The translations under genes and the position numbers were made by a program. A model generated the notes under the pieces. That model saw nothing but the letters and a program-made list of their open reading frames with translations, was not told where the DNA came from and made no database searches. A DNA stretch of 64,000 nucleotides, taken from Paenibacillus alkalitolerans. GTDB taxonomy: Bacteria > Bacillota > Bacilli > Paenibacillales > YIM-B00363. This document shows, piece after piece, positions 25,694 through 34,221 of the stretch; positions within the stretch are counted from its first letter, which is position 1, and each line of letters starts with the position of its first letter. The stretch lies in assembly GCF_016482785.1 (NCBI RefSeq), contig NZ_JAEMXM010000006.1, forward strand, positions 102,552 to 166,551. Direction: 5' to 3'.

Positions 25694-25822
25694 CTACAGG
25701 GTCAAAACGTTGCATTCGCCGAAAAAAGACACACTTCTCCCGTTCACGTCCCAACGGAATACAATCGTAGCTTGATGCACCCAAAATTGGGACCACTTGC
25801 TACGCTCGGCGACTTGCAACAT
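25694..25822 (-). CDS. 42-residue leader-like peptide upstream of ABC-F
   Basis: ATG at 25822 with GAGGTG 5 nt upstream. The peptide starts MLQVAERSKWSQFWVHQ and ends GECNVLTL. It has no similarity I recognise. A good ribosome site, small size and position ahead of a terminator hairpin and the ABC-F gene make a regulatory leader ORF plausible; it might also be a small protein in its own right. Between its stop and the terminator a second small hairpin (GGCAT...ATGCC, around 25663-25678) could act in the switch. Confidence 0.55.
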   Translation of the reverse strand: MLQVAERSKWSQFWVHQATIVFRWDVNGRSVSFFGECNVLTL

Positions 25823-25950
25823 TTTGACACCTCCTCGATTCGAATAAACAAAGCTAACACTAATGATAACATATGGTAAACCGTACCGCAACAGCTCAAC
25901 TGCCCGATCTCAACTGCCACATCCCGACTGCCCCAGCCTTCCCCGCAGCG

Positions 25951-26147
25951 TAAAATAAAGGAAGTCCAGTCCTCTATTTGGCATTCTGGGGATTCAGCCG
26001 GCGAAATAAAGGAAGTACAGGGACTTAATATGACGAAACTCCTTGTTTGTAACTGCTTTGCGCCGGAATAGAGCCCTGTAGTTCCTCTTGTGTGCGTAGT
26101 CTCCCGAAAAACCGCTCAATAGCGCCCTGTACTTCCTCTATTTTGCC
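25951..26147. repeat. Intergenic repeat element with paired inverted copies of AAATAAAGGAAGTACAGG
   Basis: Two direct copies (AAATAAAGGAAGTCCAG near 25953 and AAATAAAGGAAGTACAG near 26004) are followed by two inverted copies (AATAGAGCCCTGTAGTTCCTC near 26067 and AATAGCGCCCTGTACTTCCTC near 26118). The copies could fold into a long cruciform or RNA hairpin. The stretch from 25830 to 26150 has no gene. Confidence 0.75.
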
Positions 26148-26152
26148 TGACA

Positions 26153-26186
26153 AGAAAAACGGACCGCCGGTCCCGGCAGTCCGCGA
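26153..26186 (-). terminator. Terminator of the DUF4395 gene
   Basis: On the minus strand CGGACTGCCGGGACCGGCGGTCCG forms a hairpin followed by TTTTTC, shortly after the stop at 26193. Confidence 0.85.
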
Positions 26187-26192
26187 TAAACA

Positions 26193-26615
26193 TCATCCCT
26201 TCGACATCCGGTGCTTCAATTGCTTGTAATGGAAATATACGAAGCACCCGACACAGAAGCCGCAAACCGCAACGAATGCCGCGGCGCCGTGAATGCCGGC
26301 GATGATATAACCGGCGGTATTCCATTGAAATAAGTAAAAGCATACGACAGCCAATGTCGAAAACAACACGGATAACGAATTGTTGAACCGGGCCAATTCT
26401 TCAGATTGTGTATGCTTCGGGTTCACCCAGCGCCGGATGAACGGTTTTGCCGCAAGCACAAACACGTTCGCTTTGCCGCCTGTCAGCAAACCGGCCGTTT
26501 GAACCGCCCATAATACCAAAACAATTACAGGAAGCTGTAACACCATCGCCAATACGACGGAGAACACGACACCGACCTGATTCGCTCGAATGTATGCTTC
26601 GGGTATTTCCCGCAC
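26193..26615 (-). CDS. DUF4395 membrane protein
   Basis: About 140 residues with four hydrophobic segments: VVFSVVLAMVLQLPVIVLVL, SLSVLFSTLAVVCFYLF, AGYIIAGIHGAAAFVAVC and GFCVGCFVYFHY. IPEAYIRANQ at the start and KPFIRRWVNPKHTQSEELARFNN between segments fit DUF4395. The start at GTG 26615 has AGAGGAG 8 nt upstream. The GFCVGC motif near the end suggests a redox or metal role, as some DUF4395 genes sit beside thioredoxin-like genes, but this is not shown here. Confidence 0.85.
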   Translation of the reverse strand: MREIPEAYIRANQVGVVFSVVLAMVLQLPVIVLVLWAVQTAGLLTGGKANVFVLAAKPFIRRWVNPKHTQSEELARFNNSLSVLFSTLAVVCFYLFQWNTAGYIIAGIHGAAAFVAVCGFCVGCFVYFHYKQLKHRMSKG

Positions 26616-26745
26616 TGCTGTCACTCCTCTTTTTTTTCTAACACCTTAGTAGTATTATACTCCGGCGTGAAGGCGCTGTCTGCATGTTTTCCGTTAGCAT
26701 GAAGCCGTACAAAAAATCCTTCGACTAACTGTCGAAGGATTTTAA

Positions 26746-27045
26746 TTACATCCTGTGAAACGCCATACTGTCCAAATGCTCCCCGGCCTTCAACCGACGA
26801 ACCAACGCCCTTCCGTCCTCCGGCGTCATGCGCCCGTACCATACGCCGGCCGGGTACACAATAGCGACGCATCCGTCGGCGCAGTGGCCGTTGCAGCGAG
26901 TCCGGGTCGTATGGATGGAACGCTGCGCTCCCGCTAATGCAATCTCGTCTCTTAACGCCTGCGTCAGTTCCTCTCCGCCCCGAATCATGCAGCTATCGCC
27001 GTTGCACAACAGAACGTGGTTCTTGACACCCGCAAGATCGATCAT
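26746..27045 (-). CDS. Thioredoxin-like [2Fe-2S] ferredoxin domain protein
   Basis: 99 residues. Four cysteines in the order expected for thioredoxin-fold [2Fe-2S] ferredoxins: LLCNGDSCM near the start (C-x4-C) and RTRCNGHCADGC later. The ATG at 27045 overlaps the TGA of the COG0523 gene (ATGA), so translation is coupled and it shares the Zur-controlled promoter. Its function beside a zinc GTPase is unknown; it might supply electrons or help build the GTPase target. Confidence 0.82.
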   Translation of the reverse strand: MIDLAGVKNHVLLCNGDSCMIRGGEELTQALRDEIALAGAQRSIHTTRTRCNGHCADGCVAIVYPAGVWYGRMTPEDGRALVRRLKAGEHLDSMAFHRM

Positions 27046-28028
27046 ACGGCCACGCAATCAGCCAACCCGTTACGGAAATACTCCTCGTCCAAGTTGCGCC
27101 CGATGATTACGATCTCGCTTCTTCTCGCCTCACCGTCCCTCCACTGGCGGTCCGCACTCGACTCGAACAGCATGTGAATGCCTTGGAACACGACGCGGTG
27201 CGTGCTTCCTCGTATGTTCAATATTCCCTTATAACGGAACGTGTCCGGCCCATGCTCGGAAAGCCATTCCCCGAACCACCGCTCCAGCTTGTTCAGATCA
27301 AGCGGCCGCTCCTCCCGCAGCGCGATCGACCCGACTTCATCGTCATGCTCATGATCTTCTTCTTCCAAGAAGCCCGGATCGACCTCAAGCTTGCGTTCCA
27401 AATCGAACGCGTGAATCCCGAGAACCTTCTCAAGTTCAATGTTCGACCGCTGCGTCCGGTAAATCTTCGCCGCCGGGTTCATCTTGTGAAGCCGCTGCTC
27501 CAATCTCTCAAGCTCGCCGGCATCGGCAAGATCGGTCTTATTCAACAATAAAACGTCGGCAAAAGCCACCTGCTCCTGCGCCTCATGTCCTTCATCAAGA
27601 TGCCGGTCCGCATGCCTCGCATCCACTACCGTAACGATAGCGTCCAAATCGTAAAACTCCGCCATCTCTTCGTCAACGAAGAACGTCTGTGCGACAGGGG
27701 CCGGATCGGCCAATCCCGTCGTCTCGATCACGACCCGGTCGAAATCGACTTTGCGGTCTGACTTCCCTGTCTTCGCATCCATCAAATCTCCCAAAATTCG
27801 AATCAAGTCGCCGCGGACCGTACAGCAAATACAGCCGTTGTTCATTTCGAATATTTCTTCGTCGGCTCCTACAACCAGCTGATTGTCTATGCCCACCTCT
27901 CCGAATTCGTTCACGATGACCGCAATTTTGAACCCGTGTTCGGCGGTAAGAATATGATTCAGCAGCGTAGTCTTACCAGCTCCCAGGAAACCGGTTAACA
28001 CGGTTACCGGCACTTTCTTTGTATTCAT
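27042..28028 (-). CDS. zagA: COG0523 / CobW-family GTPase, zinc metallochaperone (ZagA/YciC-like)
   Basis: 328 residues. Walker A GFLGAGKTT (~13), the metal-binding CICC motif (NGCICCTVRGD, ~64), ETTGLADP (~101) and NKTD (~163) define the family; a CobW C-terminal domain follows, after an acidic histidine segment EEEDHEHDDE. Two Zur-type operators flank its promoter, as for B. subtilis ZagA (YciC), which delivers zinc to FolE when zinc is short. It forms an operon with the downstream ferredoxin gene. No folE2 or zinc uptake gene is in the window. Symbol given by analogy. Confidence 0.85.
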   Translation of the reverse strand: MNTKKVPVTVLTGFLGAGKTTLLNHILTAEHGFKIAVIVNEFGEVGIDNQLVVGADEEIFEMNNGCICCTVRGDLIRILGDLMDAKTGKSDRKVDFDRVVIETTGLADPAPVAQTFFVDEEMAEFYDLDAIVTVVDARHADRHLDEGHEAQEQVAFADVLLLNKTDLADAGELERLEQRLHKMNPAAKIYRTQRSNIELEKVLGIHAFDLERKLEVDPGFLEEEDHEHDDEVGSIALREERPLDLNKLERWFGEWLSEHGPDTFRYKGILNIRGSTHRVVFQGIHMLFESSADRQWRDGEARRSEIVIIGRNLDEEYFRNGLADCVAV

Positions 28029-28053
28029 ATGTACGTCACTCCTTCGACCTTAA

Positions 28054-28068
28054 TCGTAATTGTTACGA
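28054..28068. promoter_or_regulatory. Zur box 1
   Basis: TCGTAAT-T-GTTACGA, a 7-1-7 inverted repeat with one mismatch, the Zur operator form. It lies 26 nt before the COG0523 start and just downstream of a minus-strand promoter with -35 TTGACG (28109-28104) and -10 TACATT (28085-28080), where binding would block transcription. Confidence 0.88.
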
Positions 28069-28114
28069 TTTATATACTTAATGTAGAACAATTCCACCCT
28101 CCGCGTCAAGTAAA

Positions 28115-28129
28115 TCGTAACTGTTACGA
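28115..28129. promoter_or_regulatory. Zur box 2
   Basis: TCGTAAC-T-GTTACGA, a perfect 7-1-7 palindrome, just upstream of the -35 of the COG0523 promoter. Two boxes around one promoter suggest tight zinc repression. It is also 80 nt upstream of the divergent L,D-transpeptidase gene, which might share the control. Confidence 0.88.
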
Positions 28130-28208
28130 TTAAAACGAAGAACCCATGCCTGCCAGGGCCTTTTGACATATATATAACATGAGAAGAGACCGCTAAGGAG
28201 ACGATCCT

Positions 28209-28547
28209 ATGTCCAGATACCGCATTACCGTCGATTTGTCCGAGCGCAAATTGTATCTATACGACGGGGACGTGTTGAAAAAAACTTACCCCGTAGGAAT
28301 CGGCACACTCGCGGCGGCCACCCCGACGGGCCGGTTTACGATCGTGAACAAGGCCCCGAATCCGGGCGGCCCATACGGGTCGTACTGGCTCGGCTTGTCC
28401 AAACCGCATTACGGCATACACGGAACGAACGACCCGTCTTCGATCGGAAAGAGAGTTTCCAAGGGATGCGTGCGAATGTATAACCGTGAAGTCGAAGAGC
28501 TGGCCCGAATCGTGCCGATTGGAACGGTCGTCCAAATTCGGCCTTAA
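28209..28547 (+). CDS. L,D-transpeptidase (YkuD domain only)
   Basis: 112 residues, a bare YkuD catalytic domain: [17 protein letters not shown] at the start, [11 protein letters not shown], then [20 protein letters not shown] with the catalytic H and C. No signal peptide or LysM domain, so it may stay inside the cell or coat the forespore. YkuD enzymes make 3-3 cross-links in peptidoglycan. AAGGAG precedes the start. It is divergent from the COG0523 operon. Confidence 0.9.
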   Translation: MSRYRITVDLSERKLYLYDGDVLKKTYPVGIGTLAAATPTGRFTIVNKAPNPGGPYGSYWLGLSKPHYGIHGTNDPSSIGKRVSKGCVRMYNREVEELARIVPIGTVVQIRP

Positions 28548-28770
28548 GTAAGGGACTGACTAAAGTAACGATAATCGGATGCCCGCCGGACTCATATCGC
28601 ATCAGGATTTTTAGCGCTGCTCGTATTTGGATTCCGATCGTCACCCAAACGAACCGCTTTTTGACGACCTCCCCGGCACACCTCCCTCGACACGAACAAT
28701 CACCATAACTCCGGAACCCGTATTCGCGGATAATATGCTATTTATGCCTGAGAAAGCAGATCGTTTATCC

Positions 28771-28832
28771 CGGAGTCAAGTACATTGATCATTTCGGAGA
28801 CAAGTACATGCTCACTCCGGAGACAAGTACAT
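28771..28832. repeat. Three copies of CGGAGACAAGTACAT
   Basis: CGGAGTCAAGTACAT (28771), CGGAGACAAGTACAT (28795) and CCGGAGACAAGTACAT (28817), spaced 22-24 bp, in the 350-base gap between the L,D-transpeptidase gene and the subtilase gene. No gene is visible in the gap. Confidence 0.75.
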
Positions 28833-28899
28833 CGTGCCGCGCAAACACAAAGAACACCCCCGACTGAACAAACAATCGGGAATGTCCAACATTAGCAGC

Positions 28900-30369
28900 T
28901 TATTCCGTCAATGCTTTATAAGCGTTCACAATACCGCTGCCGAAGAGAGGATCGTATCCGATCTTGCCTGCATCAACAGCCGTATTCTTCAATTGGGCTT
29001 GAACCTGCGACGGCGACGGCTTCTTGCCGGTTGCCGCATACACGCGGGCGATATACGCTGCGGCCGCGCCGCTTACCTGCGGAGCAGCCATCGATGTGCC
29101 GCCTTTCCACCCATAGTGACCTTCACCGAATACGGCTTTTGCGGTCGATGAAGGCCGCAAATATGTCGGAATCGTGCTAAGAATCAAATATTTGTAGTAA
29201 TCGGCCGGCACACTGTTCGGATAATCGGGTCCCAAATCTCCACCCGGTGCCGACAGATCGACCGCGCCTTGCCCATAGTTGGAGTAGAACGCTATGCGGT
29301 CCGACGTTCCGAAACCGCCTCCTGTGGCCGACACGGTTATGATACCCGGCGTTTCACCCGGCACTTTGAACGCCGCGCCCTGTACATTATAATCGACGAG
29401 GCCGTTCGCCTTCAGATAAGCGTTATACCAATCCGTCAGCTTCGCCGGATTGCTCAAGTCTTGACCGTCGTTGCCTGCGGTTGCGACCACCGTCACGTTG
29501 TTCATCACCGCATATTGCACGGCGCGGTGGTACGCGACGAGATCCGCCGCATCGTTCCCGAGCCTGATCGTTTCCCCGGTTTCAGGATCGGTATAATACC
29601 ACTGACCGGCAATACGGGTACCGCCTAAACTCATATTAATAACGTCCACACCGTCGTTCGCCGCAGCCACGATCGCTTTCGTGATCCAAATTTGCTGCGC
29701 TCCGCCCGTTGCTCCGAATACACGATAGGAGCGAACGCCTGCCTCCGGCGCAACGCCTTTCAACCGGCCGTTCGCCGCAATCGTTCCCGCAACGTGCGTT
29801 CCGTGGCTGTTGTAATCGAACGCATCTGTTGTCTCAGGAACGAACGTTTGCGACCCCGGAACAATATTGTTTTTCAAGTCCGGATGGTTGAAGTCGATTC
29901 CGGAATCGATGATTCCGACGACAACATCCTTGCTTCCGCTTGAGATTTCGTGGCTGGCGCCGTTGTTTGTCACCTGTTCGATGTCCCACTGCCAACCCGT
30001 ACCCCAAATGCTTTGATCCGCCGGCACCGGGGCAAGCGACGCTGCCGGTTGCTCGGTTTCGGCCGCTGTTTCCGGCAAACTTAGCGGGAGTTCGAAGGAT
30101 GGCGCCAAGCTTTGAATGGAGTTGTTCTTCAGCAGCGATTTAATAAAAGCCGCCGGATTTGTTGTTGCTGCTTCCAGCACACCGATTTCGGGAACTTCAT
30201 ACGTTACCGTGCCGCCCGCTTCCTTAATCAAATCATACGATTCCTTCGTAAGCGACTCCTTCTTGAATACAACGACAAAGGATTGCGCATCCGATGCGCC
30301 TGCGGACATAGCCGGGACAAGCGCCAAAATCATCGCAAACACCATGAGTACCGAGATAAGCTTCTTCAA
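28900..30369 (-). CDS. Secreted subtilisin-like serine protease (S8)
   Basis: 489 residues. Signal peptide (KKLISVLMVFAMILALVPAMSAGA), inhibitor-type propeptide (QSFVVVFKKESL, ~27-95), then the catalytic domain: D in VVGIIDSGIDFNHPD (~153), H in NSHGTHVAGTIAANG (~185), oxyanion N in VATAGNDGQ and S in GTSMAAPQVSGAA (~428). All triad residues are present. It acts outside the cell as a broad protease. No good terminator is seen downstream. Its 3' end lies near 28900. Confidence 0.92.
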   Translation of the reverse strand: MKKLISVLMVFAMILALVPAMSAGASDAQSFVVVFKKESLTKESYDLIKEAGGTVTYEVPEIGVLEAATTNPAAFIKSLLKNNSIQSLAPSFELPLSLPETAAETEQPAASLAPVPADQSIWGTGWQWDIEQVTNNGASHEISSGSKDVVVGIIDSGIDFNHPDLKNNIVPGSQTFVPETTDAFDYNSHGTHVAGTIAANGRLKGVAPEAGVRSYRVFGATGGAQQIWITKAIVAAANDGVDVINMSLGGTRIAGQWYYTDPETGETIRLGNDAADLVAYHRAVQYAVMNNVTVVATAGNDGQDLSNPAKLTDWYNAYLKANGLVDYNVQGAAFKVPGETPGIITVSATGGGFGTSDRIAFYSNYGQGAVDLSAPGGDLGPDYPNSVPADYYKYLILSTIPTYLRPSSTAKAVFGEGHYGWKGGTSMAAPQVSGAAAAYIARVYAATGKKPSPSQVQAQLKNTAVDAGKIGYDPLFGSGIVNAYKALTE

Positions 30370-30572
30370 AGAAATTCCTCCTTGCTTCGTATATTACCTT
30401 CGCGGACAACCTTCGGTTGCCTCCTTGTACGATATAATGCAACCGATCTTACCCTGAACCGTCTAACCTCCCGTCAACAAGATGTACAATAATTATTCGC
30501 CGGTCAATAAAACATTCCCTATTCGAACATGTTGCGAAAATCTAAAGAAAGTCTTGCCTCTTTCTATGCTGC

Positions 30573-30602
30573 AAAAAAAGAAGAACGCCTGACCGGCGTC
30601 CT
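30573..30602 (-). terminator. Terminator of helD
   Basis: On the minus strand GGACGCC-GGTCA-GGCGTTC followed by TTCTTTTTTT, directly after the helD stop. Confidence 0.85.
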
Positions 30603-30604
30603 TA

Positions 30605-32833
30605 TTAGAGCGAATCAAACAGTCCGCTGAGCTCATCCCAATGGTAAACATACAAGCGGTGCAAAGCGCGCGTCATCGCGACATACAGCAGCTTCACGTC
30701 TTCCGGGCGCGAGCTGTCGTAAACCGCCGCGGACGGGTTTAATACGATAACCGCGTCGAATTCCATCCCTTTGCTCAAATAGATCGGAACGACGCTCATA
30801 CCGCCCTCATACCGAGTGTCTTTGCCGGCGATAAGCCGCGCGTCGGCCCCAAGCCCGGTCAGCTTCTTGTGCACCGATTTGCAGTGAGCCACAGTCTTAT
30901 CAATGACGGCGATATTCGGCATGCCTCCGTGCGCAAGCCGTTCCGCCAACGCGGCGACCGCCCGCATGGCCTCGTCTTCCGAAGCGAACCGCTCCGTCTT
31001 CGGCTCATCGCCGTGCCGAAGCACCGGCTCCGCCGGCGTAATATGCGGATTGTCCCAATGACGCAGCACCCGGTTGGCAGCCGTCATAATTTCCACCGTG
31101 GACCGGTAGCTCTTCTTGAGACGCTCAATCGATACGGCCGTTTCGAACACGCCTTCCCGCAGGTCGTCCCAGTTCGTCAAACCGCGGTACGGATATATCG
31201 ATTGCGCCAAATCGCCGAGAATCGTCATCGACCCGCCGGACGACAACAACCGCAGCGCAAACATCTGAAACGGCGCGAAATCTTGAGCTTCGTCGACAAT
31301 AATGTGGCTGTACGACTTGGTCTTCCCCAGCCCGTAGAATCGATACGACAAGTAAAACGCCGACGCGATATCTTCCCATTCGAGCTCATAAGGATGCGTC
31401 TCTTTGCGGTCCGCGAAGTATGCGGCAATCCGCTCCGCATCGTAATGCGCGAAGTCCGCTCCGGCGTATTGAATCAGTTTGGCGATGTTGGCCGGCTTTG
31501 AGACGATATTCCGGTAAAAGGACGCAATCTCCACACCTTTCACCTTCTCGCAATACTCCTCAAACTTACGGCGGTATTGCTCCCTCACCTCCGCCACCCG
31601 CCGTTCCGTCGCCGCATACTCGCCTTGCTTGATCCGGGACTCCAACGTTTGCACCGCTTCCTTTAAGCAGTCTTCCTTCCATTGCTTGAGGACGGTGAGC
31701 AGCCGTTTGCGCCGCTGCATGTAAGGATAATGTCTGAAATCCGTATGAAACTTGCGCTGGATTTCCCGGTGCTGCATCCGGTGCGCTTTGCTCAGGACGA
31801 GATCGAGCTCCGGCACCATCTGACCGACACGCTTGTCTATGAAATCGTCAAGCAGCTTCTTCATTGCCATCGACCCGCGCAGTCTCGATGCTTGCAGGAT
31901 CGTTTCGGGCTTGTGCGGCAGGCCGGCTTTCCCTGAAGAACCATGCTCCAGAAACAAAGCCGTCTTTGCGGATGTATCGGTGAAACGGTATTTCTTCGGT
32001 AAGGGGATGAAGGGTATTAAACAATCTTCCCATGTAGTCTGCACGACGCCCTCAATGCCGAGGTCGGGAAGCACGTCTGAAATATAATCGATGAAAAGCC
32101 GGTTAGGCGCGATGATGAGGAAGTTGTCGAAGGTGCCGCGGTCTCTGTAGGAGTAAGCCAAGAATGCAAGCCGGTGAAGAGCGATCGTCGTCTTCCCGCT
32201 GCCGGCCGCGCCTTGAACGATCAATGCTTGTCTGGCGTCAGCCCGGAGAACCGCGTTTTGCTCCGCTTGGATCGTCTCCACGATGTCACGCAGCTTCTGT
32301 TCTCCCCGCTGCTGCAGCCGCTCAAGTAGAAGGCGGTTCGTGCCGGACGCGGCCGTCATATCGAAGAAACGCTCAATTTCGTTGTTCTCCATCTCAAACT
32401 GCCGCTTTCGGTCGACGTCGAATCGAAGGCTTGAACCGCGCTTCACCTCGACGGGCACATCGGTAAAGCTATGCTCGTAATACAGGTTTGCCATCGGAGA
32501 GCGCCAATCGAGGACGAGCGGCTCCATGGTGGAACGCTCATACAGCCCGAATCTACCGATGTACGCTTGTTCCGGATACGGCTGATCCTTCTCCAGAAAA
32601 TCGAGCTTGGCGAAGTAAGGACGAACGCGCGATTTTCGAAGCTGTTCAACCTCCTTCGTGCGAAGAACGTTAAGCGCCAGCTCCGTGAAATCGTCCGTCA
32701 GCTTAATATCGGCGCCGCTTGCTTGAATCTGCCGTTCGATATGCTCCCGGATACTTCCTAGATGCTTCCGTTCGCGGTCGAGCTCGGTTTCGTAATCCAA
32801 CAGATGCGTCCCCCCCGTATTATCATGTTCCAA
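30605..32833 (-). CDS. helD: RNA polymerase recycling helicase HelD
   Basis: 742 residues, close to B. subtilis HelD (774). It starts with a helical arm (DYETELDRERKHLGSIREHIERQI), then a UvrD-like helicase: Walker A VQGAAGSGKTTIALHR (~208), Walker B IIVDEAQDF (~530), TILGDLAQSIYP, and the C-terminal LYVAMTRALHRLYVY. YIGRFGLYE and LVLDWRSPMANLYYE are typical of HelD. It removes stalled RNA polymerase from DNA. Start is TTG at 32833 with GGGAGG upstream; that ribosome site overlaps the terminator of the acyltransferase gene. Confidence 0.92.
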   Translation of the reverse strand: MEHDNTGGTHLLDYETELDRERKHLGSIREHIERQIQASGADIKLTDDFTELALNVLRTKEVEQLRKSRVRPYFAKLDFLEKDQPYPEQAYIGRFGLYERSTMEPLVLDWRSPMANLYYEHSFTDVPVEVKRGSSLRFDVDRKRQFEMENNEIERFFDMTAASGTNRLLLERLQQRGEQKLRDIVETIQAEQNAVLRADARQALIVQGAAGSGKTTIALHRLAFLAYSYRDRGTFDNFLIIAPNRLFIDYISDVLPDLGIEGVVQTTWEDCLIPFIPLPKKYRFTDTSAKTALFLEHGSSGKAGLPHKPETILQASRLRGSMAMKKLLDDFIDKRVGQMVPELDLVLSKAHRMQHREIQRKFHTDFRHYPYMQRRKRLLTVLKQWKEDCLKEAVQTLESRIKQGEYAATERRVAEVREQYRRKFEEYCEKVKGVEIASFYRNIVSKPANIAKLIQYAGADFAHYDAERIAAYFADRKETHPYELEWEDIASAFYLSYRFYGLGKTKSYSHIIVDEAQDFAPFQMFALRLLSSGGSMTILGDLAQSIYPYRGLTNWDDLREGVFETAVSIERLKKSYRSTVEIMTAANRVLRHWDNPHITPAEPVLRHGDEPKTERFASEDEAMRAVAALAERLAHGGMPNIAVIDKTVAHCKSVHKKLTGLGADARLIAGKDTRYEGGMSVVPIYLSKGMEFDAVIVLNPSAAVYDSSRPEDVKLLYVAMTRALHRLYVYHWDELSGLFDSL

Positions 32834-32835
32834 TC

Positions 32836-32868
32836 CAAAAAACCTCCCTTGAAAATCAAGAGAGGTTA
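32836..32868 (-). terminator. Terminator of the acyltransferase gene, overlapping the helD ribosome site
   Basis: On the minus strand AACCTCTCTTG and CAAGGGAGGTT pair, followed by TTTTTTGG. The GGGAGG of its descending arm is also the Shine-Dalgarno of helD, so helD translation from read-through RNA would be limited. Confidence 0.8.
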
Positions 32869-32903
32869 CATATTTTACCTGTTTTCAGCAAACATTTCAA
32901 CTA

Positions 32904-34112
32904 TTATTTCACTATTATTATTTCACTGCAGCGCCGCAGATCGGCTGCTGCGGACGACTGCGGTTTTCCGTGCGGACGATCGTTTATTGGTCCGAGAGAG
33001 CCGATGAGCCATTTGCCGAACGGGAGCAGGCTGAGCAGCTTCGCCAATGCGATCGAGGCGGCGGCGACAAACAGGAACGTCAATACGGTCGCATGCAAGT
33101 GATAACCGGCCAGCTGCATCGGACGCGTAAATCCTGCCGCGAGTCCGAGGATGAGCGCATGAGCCAGAAATCCGCCGAACGAATACGTGCCGATAAACAT
33201 TAACGCTCTTCGGACAATGCCTCCGCGTTCCTTCACAATAACTGTGAAGCCGTAAAGCAAAAACAGTTGAACCGCAATCAGTACGAATGTCGAAGGCTTC
33301 AAATACGTGGCAACGTTCAAATTCATCCGTTCCATCGAATGAGACAGCACCTCGTACCCAAGCCATACATACATTCCGGCAAACAAAATCGCGGATGCCA
33401 ACAGCAAGCGTGCCGCATACGAACGCCAAACCGGCAATCCCAACGCGGCGACGGCGCCGATCAGGAAATAAAACAGATGGAACGGCACATACTTGTCGCG
33501 GAATTGGAGAATGGATTTCCAGATGCCTTCGGGCATACCCGGTATTACATAGTAGGATAACCATAGCAAGACGCCGAACAAGACGCCGCCGGCCGCAATC
33601 GTCCAAATGACGGCCCGCTCCACGTTCTCGTCCCTAAGTTTTGCTAGAATCCGTTCTTGATAACATTTCACACCCCAAACAAAAACAGGAAACAACGCAT
33701 AAAATTGAAATATCATCGTAATAAACCACAGATGATAGCCGTGCGTGGGCAAAATCAGCTGCTTGCCCAGCTCCGTCAAAGCCTCCGCGGAAAAAATCCG
33801 GCCGCTTTTCGCAAAAATCCAATAAATGACGGTCCAAATAACGAACGGCACGACAATGTCCGTGAATCGTTTCTTCATAAAAGAAACATAGTTCAGCTTC
33901 TCATAATAGTTGTAGAAAAGAATCAATCCCGATAGAAAGACGAACGTCGGCGTCCCGTACCGCGTGAAATGAAACAGCATCGCCAACATAATAGAGTCTT
34001 GCGCCTCAATGTCGGTACGATAAATATATTCGCCGATGCAGTGTTGAAGCGTAATGGCCAGGAATGCCAATCCTCTAAGAAGAGTAACTTCTTCGATCAT
34101 CTCTTTTCTCAC
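32904..34112 (-). CDS. Membrane acyltransferase 3 family protein
   Basis: 402 residues with about ten membrane segments. The N-terminal VTLLRGLAFLAITLQHCIGEYIY carries the family's R...H pair, followed by HFTRYGTPTFVFLSGLILFY and HLWFITMIFQFYALFPVF. Acyltransferase 3 proteins move acetyl or other acyl groups onto surface polysaccharides, lipids or antibiotics. Start is GTG at 34112 with AGGAGGAG upstream. No polysaccharide gene is adjacent, so the acceptor is unknown. Confidence 0.9.
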   Translation of the reverse strand: MRKEMIEEVTLLRGLAFLAITLQHCIGEYIYRTDIEAQDSIMLAMLFHFTRYGTPTFVFLSGLILFYNYYEKLNYVSFMKKRFTDIVVPFVIWTVIYWIFAKSGRIFSAEALTELGKQLILPTHGYHLWFITMIFQFYALFPVFVWGVKCYQERILAKLRDENVERAVIWTIAAGGVLFGVLLWLSYYVIPGMPEGIWKSILQFRDKYVPFHLFYFLIGAVAALGLPVWRSYAARLLLASAILFAGMYVWLGYEVLSHSMERMNLNVATYLKPSTFVLIAVQLFLLYGFTVIVKERGGIVRRALMFIGTYSFGGFLAHALILGLAAGFTRPMQLAGYHLHATVLTFLFVAAASIALAKLLSLLPFGKWLIGSLGPINDRPHGKPQSSAAADLRRCSEIIIVK

Positions 34113-34180
34113 AGCGGCTCCTCCTGTCTATTAGAACGAAGTCGCCCCTTACTATAAACGATTTAGTGTATAAACACAAA

Positions 34181-34215
34181 GGAAAATCCGCAGTTATTTC
34201 TGCCTGCGGATTTCT
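34181..34215. terminator. Terminator of the sensor kinase gene
   Basis: AAATCCGCAG and CTGCGGATTT form a 10-bp stem with a 10-nt loop, between the kinase stop and the acyltransferase start; on the minus strand TTTTCC follows. Confidence 0.8.
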
Positions 34216-34221
34216 CATGCC

